A program made the translations under genes and the position numbers. This document shows positions 1 through 4,368 of a stretch of DNA of 7,489 nt, in pieces. This DNA comes from an uncultured Bacilli bacterium (GTDB taxonomy: Bacteria; Bacillota_I; Bacilli_A; RF39; UBA660). The notes beneath the pieces were generated by a model. It made no database searches, was not told the DNA's origin, and worked only from the letters and a program-made list of their open reading frames with translations. Numbering within the stretch: the first letter of the stretch is position 1; each line of letters begins with the position of its first letter. The stretch is taken from assembly GCA_947585885.1 (NCBI GenBank), contig CANPXI010000049.1:1-7489 (forward strand). The letters are read 5' to 3'.

Positions 1-205
1 AACTAATTTTAGAACACTTTTAGGTCTTAGAAGTACAGATGTAGAAATAACAAGAAAAGATAATAAAGTTTATATTAATACAAAAGGTTATGGTCATGGT
101 GTTGGAATGAGTCAATATGGCGCTAATGAAATGGCAAAATTAGGTTACAAGTATGAAGACATATTAAAGCATTATTATACAGGTGTTGAAATATCAAAAA
201 TATAA
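1..205 (+). CDS. spoIID: Stage II sporulation protein D (SpoIID), C-terminal part, cut by window edge
   Basis: This is the last 67 codons of a gene read in the frame starting at base 2, ending in TAA. The visible protein carries the signature GHGVGMSQYGA followed by a segment with KLGYKYEDILKHYYTGVEI, which is the conserved C-terminal end of the SpoIID/LytB family. SpoIID is a membrane-anchored lytic transglycosylase that cleaves peptidoglycan glycan strands at the sporulation septum, working with SpoIIM and SpoIIP to drive engulfment of the forespore by the mother cell. The catalytic glutamate and membrane anchor lie upstream, outside the window, so activity cannot be judged. The next gene is spoIIQ-like, 49 bases downstream; spoIID and spoIIQ are also neighbours in Bacillus subtilis, which supports both calls. 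Family assignment is firm; the choice of SpoIID over a LytB-type paralogue rests on this neighbourhood. Confidence 0.9.
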   Translation, partial: TNFRTLLGLRSTDVEITRKDNKVYINTKGYGHGVGMSQYGANEMAKLGYKYEDILKHYYTGVEISKI

Positions 206-207
206 GT

Positions 208-236
208 GTATAAATTAATAATTATTGTTCACATTA
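208..236 (+). promoter_or_regulatory. Possible forespore sigma-F type promoter for the spoIIQ-like gene
   Basis: The 49-base gap holds GTATA (208-212), a 14-base spacer and GTTCACATTA (227-236). This resembles the sigma-F pattern (G-Y-W-T-A at -35, G-G-N-R-A-N-A-N-T-W at -10) with two mismatches in the -10. B. subtilis spoIIQ is known to be sigma-F controlled, which is why the match is worth recording. In AT-rich DNA this could be chance. Confidence 0.3.
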
Positions 237-254
237 TAAATAGGAGTGTGAGCA

Positions 255-914
255 ATGAAAAAGTTAAATTTAAGAAAATTATTTGTACCTGGGATATATT
301 TAATTGCGGTTATATCTGTAATTGGTTGTATTGTATTAACAGGAGTTGGAATTAATAATTATTTAACTGAGAAAAAAGATTTTACTTATTCTGTTAAAGG
401 CTTGTTAGATAGTGGAAGTGTTCCAGTAAATAAAGAAGAAAATTCAGATACTACAACTACAACACAAGATACAATTATAAGACCTTATAAAGCAACAGAT
501 GTAACAATTGGAAGGTATTTTTATGATTTTGAAGCAGATCAAAAGAAACAAGAAGATTCAATTATATTTTATGAAAATACTTATATGCAAAATTCAGGAG
601 TAGACTATATAAGTGAAAATCAATTTGAAGTTTTAAGTGTTTTACCAGGTAAAGTAATATCTGTAGAAAAAGACGATATACTTGGTAATATAGTTAAAAT
701 AGAGCATGAAAAAGAAATTATAAGTGTATATCAAGGTATTGATAAGTTAACATTAAAAGAGGGAGATAGTGTTACACAAGGTCAAGTAATAGGCGCTAGT
801 GGAACATCTTCTATTAATGCAAATTATAAAACATCACTTCATTTTGAAGTTTATTATAAAGGTTCATTAATAGATCCTGAAAACTTTTATTCACTTAAGT
901 TAAGTGATTTATAA
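255..914 (+). CDS. spoIIQ: SpoIIQ-like membrane-anchored LytM/M23 protein with degenerate zinc site
   Basis: The 219-residue protein has a short basic N-terminus, one membrane segment (about 11-33), a Thr/Glu-rich linker (about 55-75) and a LytM/M23 domain (about 105-212). In B. subtilis, SpoIIQ is made in the forespore and pairs across the intermembrane space with mother-cell SpoIIIAH, forming the engulfment zipper and feeding channel. The M23 fold is recognisable from GKVISVEKDDILGNIVKIEH, from the GDSVTQGQVIGASG turn (170-183) and from LHFEVYYKG. Of the usual metal and catalytic residues, only Asp117 and His196 remain: the HxGxD histidine is Asn113, the first His of HxH is Ser194, and the His of the Y-x-H motif is Gly161. 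It is therefore probably not an active peptidase. The start is fixed by AGGAGTG at 242-248, six bases before ATG. The length is close to that of clostridial SpoIIQ and shorter than the Bacillus protein. It lies directly after spoIID. A generic M23 protein is possible but less likely here. Confidence 0.82.
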   Translation: MKKLNLRKLFVPGIYLIAVISVIGCIVLTGVGINNYLTEKKDFTYSVKGLLDSGSVPVNKEENSDTTTTTQDTIIRPYKATDVTIGRYFYDFEADQKKQEDSIIFYENTYMQNSGVDYISENQFEVLSVLPGKVISVEKDDILGNIVKIEHEKEIISVYQGIDKLTLKEGDSVTQGQVIGASGTSSINANYKTSLHFEVYYKGSLIDPENFYSLKLSDL

Positions 915-940
915 TAGAGAGTAATATCTCTATTTTTTTT
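913..940 (+). terminator. Rho-independent terminator after spoIIQ
   Basis: An 8-bp perfect stem (913-920 with 927-934, AATAGAGA/TCTCTATT) has a 6-base loop and is followed by a run of T to 940. It begins within the stop codon of the spoIIQ-like gene and separates the sporulation genes from the agr locus. Confidence 0.88.
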
Positions 941-989
941 GAAAAAATTTAAAAAATGGACCTATCACTCCCTGTTATCTTTTAAAATT

Positions 990-1009
990 AAATGATATCA
1001 TTTTAAATG
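990..1009 (+). promoter_or_regulatory. Putative extended -10 promoter inside a palindrome, upstream of agrA
   Basis: Bases 990-1003 (AAATGATATCATTT) form a perfect 14-bp palindrome. It contains TGA-TATCAT (993-1001), an extended -10 element. No convincing -35 lies 16-18 bases upstream. Transcription would start near 1008, about 23 bases before the chosen agrA start codon. The palindrome could be an operator overlapping the promoter, but AT-rich palindromes also arise by chance. Confidence 0.35.
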
Positions 1010-1030
1010 AATAAAATGGAGTTGGTTTTT

Positions 1031-1738
1031 ATGGTAAATTTTGTAATTGTTGAGGATAACCCACATCATATGAAAAAGACTAAGGAAATAATTCTTAATT
1101 ATATGATGAAGAATAAATATGAATTTGATATTTTAATGTTTAATGATGTAACAGAAGATTTATATGATTTAATAAAAAATCACGATTCTAATTATATTTA
1201 TATATTAGACTTTGAACTTCCAAAGACAACTGCTATTGAAGTTGCAAGAAATATAAGGGCTTATGATTGGATTAGTCCAATTATAATTTTTACTGTTAAT
1301 GGTGGAATGGCTTTTGATACTTTTAAACAAAGATTACAGATATTAGATTTTGTAAATAAACAGTTTGAAGCTCAAAAGAATTTAAATGAGTTATTTGATA
1401 TTTGTTTTGAACAATTAAAAATAAGAAAGAATTTTAAATATAAGATAGGTAAAGTAGATTATTCAATTGATTATGATAAAATTTTATATATTTATAAGGA
1501 TACGATTGAAAGAAAAAGTGTGATTGTTACTGATAAAAATGAGCATAAAATTCCAATGACTTTGATTAAAGTTAAAGAATTACTGCCTCCTGAGTTTGTT
1601 TTTACTCATAAGGCATGTATTGTTAATACTAGAAGAGTTGATGCTTATGTATGGAATGAGGGAAAAGTTATATTTGATAATGGTATGGAAGCACAATTTT
1701 TATCAAAGACACATAAGAAGGAGTTGTGTAATAAATGA
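1031..1738 (+). CDS. agrA: AgrA-like response regulator: receiver plus LytTR DNA-binding domain
   Basis: The 235-residue cytoplasmic regulator would be phosphorylated by the adjacent kinase and activate the peptide-signal operon. The receiver domain spans about 2-125, with acidic pocket Glu8-Asp9 (VIVEDN), phospho-acceptor Asp60 at the end of a beta strand (YIYILDFELP), Thr88 (IIIFTVN) and Lys110. That lysine is followed by Gln rather than the usual Pro. The LytTR domain spans about 136-232, with the typical FVFTHKACIVNTRRVD segment (189-204) that contributes to DNA contacts. The start is set by GGAG at 1018-1021, nine bases before ATG. Upstream in-frame ATGs at 1007 and 1016 have no ribosome binding site and would lie at or near the predicted transcript start. 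The TGA stop overlaps the agrC start (ATGA), so the two are co-transcribed and probably translationally coupled. The regulator precedes the kinase, the reverse of Staphylococcus agrBDCA. The target is most likely the direct-repeat pair at 3931-3960. Confidence 0.9.
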   Translation: MVNFVIVEDNPHHMKKTKEIILNYMMKNKYEFDILMFNDVTEDLYDLIKNHDSNYIYILDFELPKTTAIEVARNIRAYDWISPIIIFTVNGGMAFDTFKQRLQILDFVNKQFEAQKNLNELFDICFEQLKIRKNFKYKIGKVDYSIDYDKILYIYKDTIERKSVIVTDKNEHKIPMTLIKVKELLPPEFVFTHKACIVNTRRVDAYVWNEGKVIFDNGMEAQFLSKTHKKELCNK

Positions 1739-3045
1739 TGTATTTTATTTATCTTCTTGCATTTATAGTCATTTATTTTAATTTTTATGTGCTTGCTAAA
1801 AGTTATGCTGATATTTCTGGTTTCTCACTTAAAATTAATAAATTTGATAGAATTATATTACTTATTGTAAGTGTTATTTCTTTTATAAATAATTATTATG
1901 TGTTTTCAGTTTTTAAAATATTTGTATCATTTATTTTGATATTTATAGAATTTAAATTTATTTTTAAAGAAAAAGTTTCATTAACTTTATTTAAGCTTTT
2001 TATAATATATTTGATATTACTTTTGATTGATTCAATTATTTCTATAACTTCACTTATATTAAGTATTGATTCTATAGTGGGTATTGGTCATATTACTATT
2101 ATAAGAATTTTATATACTATTTTGGATTCAATGATTATGTTAGTGGTTTTTACTTTTAAAAGTTTTATAAATTTTCTTAATAAATTAATAGATTTTATGA
2201 ATTCTCAGTTAAATAAAATGGTATTGTTAATTGTTAGTTTATTATGTATTACAGTTTTTATATTAGCTTATTTAAATGCTTATAATTTTAATGCTAAAAT
2301 GTTCTTTATCTGTTTATGTCTTATGGGGTTCTTTTTATTTTTATGTGTTTTGTTAATCTTTGAATATTTTAAAAATAAGTCTGCTAAAGAAGAACAACAG
2401 GCTTTGATAGATTTGATGGAAGAGTATGAAAAGATGCTAGAAAAAGATAGAATTAATAGACATGAAATGTTAAATAATTTGATAGTACTTAAAAGCAATA
2501 AAAATAAATCATCTACTGAATATGAAAATTTATTAGATGATATTATTAATGAATATCAGTTTAAAAAATCTAATTTTTATGCTAAGTTATCTAAACTCCC
2601 TAGTGGAATAAAAGGTATTATTTATTATAAACTTGCTAATATAGAAGTGAATGATATAGATTTTAGTTTAATTATTTCAGATGAAATAAAAGAAAATTTA
2701 GAAATGTGTAATTCTAAATTATATTATAAAATATGTAAGATACTTGGAATTTTAATTGATAATGCATTAGAAGCAACTGTACAAACTAATGATAAAGTTT
2801 TAATTATCGATATGTATAAAGAAAATGGTAATATTGTTGTTTACATAGAAAACTCATTTGTAGGAAACATTGAATTAACAAATATTGAAAATAAAGGTTA
2901 TTCTACTAAAGGTAAAAATAGAGGTTATGGTTTATATATAGTAAAGAAAATTATTAAAGAGTCAAATGATTTTGTTTTTAATCAATTTATTAATGAAAGT
3001 AATAGATTTGTGAGTGTTTTAGAAATTAAAAACTCTAGTTTTTAG
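1735..3045 (+). CDS. agrC: AgrC-like membrane histidine kinase (quorum-sensing peptide receptor)
   Basis: The 436-residue protein has a very hydrophobic N-terminal half (about 1-212) consistent with six membrane segments, the sensor module of AgrC-type receptors that bind cyclic autoinducing peptides. It is followed by a helical, charged dimerisation region (about 213-285) and a GHKL ATPase domain (about 325-432). The likely phospho-acceptor is His243 in RHEMLNNL. The N-box is LIDNALEA with Asn343, and the glycine box is KGKNRGYGLYIV (392-403). This is the HPK10 layout used by AgrC, with a reduced ATPase domain. The start overlaps the agrA stop by 4 bases; AAGGAG at 1718-1723 lies inside agrA, 11 bases before ATG. 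A second ATG follows at 1738. The TAG stop sits in the loop of the shared terminator. Its ligand is probably the peptide encoded at 3079-3198, because no other peptide gene is visible. The gene is more AT-rich to the eye than hpf and secA. Confidence 0.9.
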   Translation: MMYFIYLLAFIVIYFNFYVLAKSYADISGFSLKINKFDRIILLIVSVISFINNYYVFSVFKIFVSFILIFIEFKFIFKEKVSLTLFKLFIIYLILLLIDSIISITSLILSIDSIVGIGHITIIRILYTILDSMIMLVVFTFKSFINFLNKLIDFMNSQLNKMVLLIVSLLCITVFILAYLNAYNFNAKMFFICLCLMGFFLFLCVLLIFEYFKNKSAKEEQQALIDLMEEYEKMLEKDRINRHEMLNNLIVLKSNKNKSSTEYENLLDDIINEYQFKKSNFYAKLSKLPSGIKGIIYYKLANIEVNDIDFSLIISDEIKENLEMCNSKLYYKICKILGILIDNALEATVQTNDKVLIIDMYKENGNIVVYIENSFVGNIELTNIENKGYSTKGKNRGYGLYIVKKIIKESNDFVFNQFINESNRFVSVLEIKNSSF

Positions 3046-3057
3046 CTAGAGTTTTTT
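3028..3057. terminator. Shared bidirectional terminator between convergent agrAC and agrBD operons
   Basis: The core stem CTCTAG (3033-3038) pairs with CTAGAG (3046-3051) around a 7-base loop. It is flanked by A-run 3028-3032 and T-run 3052-3057, so it works as a U-tailed hairpin in both directions. Read rightward it ends agrC, whose stop codon lies in the loop; read leftward it lies about 22 bases past the agrD stop. Confidence 0.85.
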
Positions 3058-3078
3058 AAAGGTAGTAATAATTAATTT

Positions 3079-3198
3079 TTATTTTAAAAGACTCTTTGGA
3101 CATTCTTCTTCATCAAGAAATCCCCAGAAGCAAGCTTCAGAAGTTCCTCTTGCTACTAATTCTCCAATAAGTCCTGTTAAAGCAGCGAATATTCTCAT
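3079..3198 (-). CDS. agrD: AgrD-like quorum-sensing pre-peptide (39 aa)
   Basis: This very small gene reads leftward from ATG at 3198 to TAA at 3079. The product has the three AgrD parts. An amphipathic leader of 22 residues begins MRIFAALTGLIGELVARG. A signal core starts at Cys23 (Cys-Phe-Trp-Gly-Phe-Leu, 23-28). An acidic recognition tail follows, DEEECPKSLLK (29-39), matching the D-E-x-E-x-P-K-x-L pattern needed for AgrB cleavage in staphylococci. AgrB would cut near residue 27 or 28 and close a thiolactone with Cys23; the leader would then be removed to give a secreted cyclic peptide. Aligned by the tail, the ring would be six residues; the known staphylococcal rings have five. An extra Cys33 sits in the tail. 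The start is fixed by AAAGGAG at 3207-3213, eight bases upstream and inside the end of agrB. Only one base separates agrB from agrD. Family call is firm; the mature peptide boundary is inferred. Confidence 0.92.
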   Translation of the reverse strand: MRIFAALTGLIGELVARGTSEACFWGFLDEEECPKSLLK

Positions 3199-3199
3199 T

Positions 3200-3811
3200 T
3201 TAATTTCTCCTTTCATTCTTTTTATAATTTTTATAATTATTGTATTTAACACCAAATAACTTATAAGTTATTGGTAAGACAACTAATGTTTCTAATATTA
3301 AAGCAAATATAAAACAATTACTAATTAAGTTATCTTTGATATAAAACGAACATAATATATACAATAGACCTAATAATACACTGGTTACCTTATATATTTT
3401 TCGTCTTTTTGGGTTTATTAATGGCCTCTTTTCGGTATCTGCAGGGGCGAATAAGAACAATAGAATTACACAAATAATGCCACATGTAATTTTGACTTTA
3501 TAATCTATTATTAAGATGGTACATAAGTATGGAATTAATAGGAATATAACTATAGAAGCTATCCAACAATGCCAACTTTTTTTAGCATGTACCCCAAATC
3601 CAGTTAATCTTAATATGCTATAAAGGGTCATTAATATTAGAAGTGGTTTTAAATTACCTAAAAAATAAGATAACGTGAATATAACTACAGCTTTAGTTAC
3701 TGTTAAGTAAAGACTCGAGAGCCCATATCGTATTATATCTAGTTTTTCTTTATCATAATTTAAGTTTTTTTCTATGTTGTTCATAGCGGAATTTATTAAA
3801 AGATCTTTCAT
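3200..3811 (-). CDS. agrB: AgrB-like membrane peptidase processing the cyclic signal peptide
   Basis: The 203-residue multi-pass membrane cysteine protease of the AgrB family would cut the tail from AgrD and close the thiolactone. The catalytic pair is visible as His75 and Cys82 (VHAKKSWHC), seven residues apart as in S. aureus AgrB His77/Cys84. The family motif APADTEKRPLINPKRRK follows at about 122-138. Four or more hydrophobic segments surround these motifs, and the C-terminus is short and basic. I start at ATG 3811: it gives the usual family length, the protein then opens MKDLLINSAMNNIEKNL, and GGTGG lies at 3822-3826, ten bases upstream. The open frame extends to a TTG at 3877, but that has no ribosome binding site and adds 22 residues not typical of the family. 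The downstream ATG at residue 10 also lacks one. It is the first gene of the leftward agrBD operon, opposite to the kinase and regulator, and its likely promoter is at 3913-3940. Confidence 0.93.
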   Translation of the reverse strand: MKDLLINSAMNNIEKNLNYDKEKLDIIRYGLSSLYLTVTKAVVIFTLSYFLGNLKPLLILMTLYSILRLTGFGVHAKKSWHCWIASIVIFLLIPYLCTILIIDYKVKITCGIICVILLFLFAPADTEKRPLINPKRRKIYKVTSVLLGLLYILCSFYIKDNLISNCFIFALILETLVVLPITYKLFGVKYNNYKNYKKNERRN

Positions 3812-3878
3812 TTTACCACTTCCACCATCATTATAAATTTTATTTATGGTTTTTAATGTAATAGTGTATCTATTCAAG

Positions 3879-3904
3879 AATTTTTAGTTTTAAAAGTAAA
3901 AATT
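3879..3904 (-). repeat. Near-perfect 26-bp inverted repeat at the agrBD transcript start
   Basis: Bases 3879-3904 read almost identically on both strands: an 8-bp arm AATTTTTA pairs with TAAAAATT, the centre TTTTAAAA is self-complementary, and only one symmetric pair of positions mismatches. It begins one or two bases after the predicted start of the agrBD transcript, so it could form a 5'-end hairpin in a leader of about 95 nt, or a protein site. The stem is all A-U and therefore weak. Confidence 0.4.
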
Positions 3905-3912
3905 AGATTTTA

Positions 3913-3940
3913 TTTATAGAAAAATAATAATTTGGTGCAA
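3913..3940 (-). promoter_or_regulatory. Putative agrBD promoter (-35 TTGCAC, -10 TATAAA)
   Basis: Reading leftward, TTGCAC (complement of 3935-3940) is followed by a 16-base spacer and TATAAA (complement of 3913-3918). The -35 departs from TTGACA and the spacer is one base short, which fits an activator-dependent promoter. The -35 overlaps the proximal 9-bp repeat of the proposed AgrA site. The start would be near 3906, giving a leader of roughly 95 nt before agrB. Confidence 0.6.
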
Positions 3941-3960
3941 AAAACTTAATATTTAGTGCA
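3931..3960. promoter_or_regulatory. Putative AgrA/LytTR operator: two 9-bp direct repeats, 21-bp period
   Basis: TTTGGTGCA (3931-3939) and TTTAGTGCA (3952-3960) agree at eight of nine positions and are separated by 12 bases, so equivalent bases lie two helical turns apart on the same DNA face. LytTR regulators such as S. aureus AgrA bind 9-bp direct repeats with 12-13 base spacers just upstream of, or overlapping, the -35 of the promoters they activate, and this is the same geometry. No other non-coding copy is seen in the window. Confidence 0.65.
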
Positions 3961-4038
3961 GTGATATAAGAATTTTTATAAAAATTTAGTATTATTATTT
4001 TGTTAAAAAATATGTCGGATTTTTTGACTTGGTTTTAA

Positions 4039-4068
4039 TTGAATTAGAACATGCGCGTGTTTTAATAT
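4039..4068 (+). promoter_or_regulatory. Putative cold-shock gene promoter with GC-rich inverted repeat in its spacer
   Basis: TTGAAT (4039-4044), an 18-base spacer and TAATAT (4063-4068) would place the start near 4075, about 20 bases before the csp ATG. The spacer holds AACATGCGCGTGTT (4048-4061), an inverted repeat with a single T/G mismatch pair and a CG-rich centre that stands out in this AT-rich region. A better -35 by sequence, TTGACT at 4024-4029, has no well-placed -10 (only TAGAAC at 15 bases). Confidence 0.4.
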
Positions 4069-4094
4069 AGAGGTATGGAAGAGAGGTGTGAAGT

Positions 4095-4319
4095 ATGACT
4101 AAAAAGGGCAGAGTTAAGTGGTTCAATAACGAAAAGGGTTATGGATTCATTGAATTTGGTGCTGGTGTCGGAGAAGATGTATTTGTACATTATTCAGCTA
4201 TAGAGCAAGATGGATATAAGTCTCTAAATGAAGGAGATGTAGTTGAATTCACTCTAATTAAAACAGCTAAGGGAAACCAAGCGATAAATGTCAAAGAAGT
4301 AAAATTAACTACTGTTTAG
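4095..4319 (+). CDS. csp: Cold-shock domain protein (CspA family)
   Basis: This is a 74-residue single cold-shock domain, a five-stranded OB-fold that binds single-stranded RNA and DNA and acts as an RNA chaperone. RNP1 is KGYGFI (14-19), preceded by the family opening [14 protein letters not shown]2 is VFVHY (29-33); the central [12 protein letters not shown] and the closing [11 protein letters not shown] segments are typical. It is slightly longer than the usual 65-67 residues, with a loop (FGAGVGED, 21-28) between RNP1 and RNP2 and a few extra C-terminal residues. The start is set by AGAGGTG at 4082-4088, six bases before ATG. It has its own promoter region and terminator, so it is probably a single-gene unit, divergent from agrBD and upstream of hpf. 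The paralogue letter cannot be assigned from sequence alone. Confidence 0.95.
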   Translation: MTKKGRVKWFNNEKGYGFIEFGAGVGEDVFVHYSAIEQDGYKSLNEGDVVEFTLIKTAKGNQAINVKEVKLTTV

Positions 4320-4329
4320 TAGTTTTTTT
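4307..4329 (+). terminator. Rho-independent terminator after the cold-shock gene
   Basis: A 7-bp perfect stem (AACTACT 4307-4313 with AGTAGTT 4318-4324) has a 4-base loop and runs into seven T, then more T after one C. The last csp codons and the TAG stop form part of the hairpin. Confidence 0.85.
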
Positions 4330-4368
4330 CTTTTTTATATGATATATTAATTATAGAGGTGAAAATAT

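Noticed and set aside
961..980. Repeat-like segment before agrA (CTATCACTCCCTGTTATC) as an AgrA or tet-type operator
   Set aside because: It has no two half-sites with consistent spacing and no match to the agrBD repeats.
1007..1030. Longer agrA starting at ATG 1007 or 1016
   Set aside because: Neither has a ribosome binding site; GGAG at 1018-1021 serves ATG 1031, where the receiver's first strand begins normally.
1596..1781. Open frame of 61 codons on the + strand across the agrA-agrC junction
   Set aside because: It is a shadow of agrA and agrC in another frame; no ribosome binding site and low-complexity hydrophobic content.
2280..2498. Open frame of 72 codons on the - strand inside agrC
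   Set aside because: It is antisense to a well-supported kinase gene, has no ribosome binding site or family features, and is explained by AT-rich composition.
3808..3831. Seven-codon upstream frame (ATG 3831) whose TGA overlaps the agrB ATG on the - strand
   Set aside because: It has no ribosome binding site of its own, so a leader peptide is not supported.
3812..3877. Longer agrB starting at TTG 3877 (22 extra residues)
   Set aside because: There is no ribosome binding site before the TTG, the added residues are not AgrB-like, and ATG 3811 gives normal length and catalytic numbering.
4047..4062. LexA-type operator upstream of csp
   Set aside because: GAAC is present, but the partner half-site is at the wrong spacing and is not GTTC.
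4075..4098. Seven-codon upstream frame ending in a TGA that overlaps the csp ATG
   Set aside because: Its AGAGG is only one base from the ATG, too close for initiation, and it lies at the predicted transcript start.
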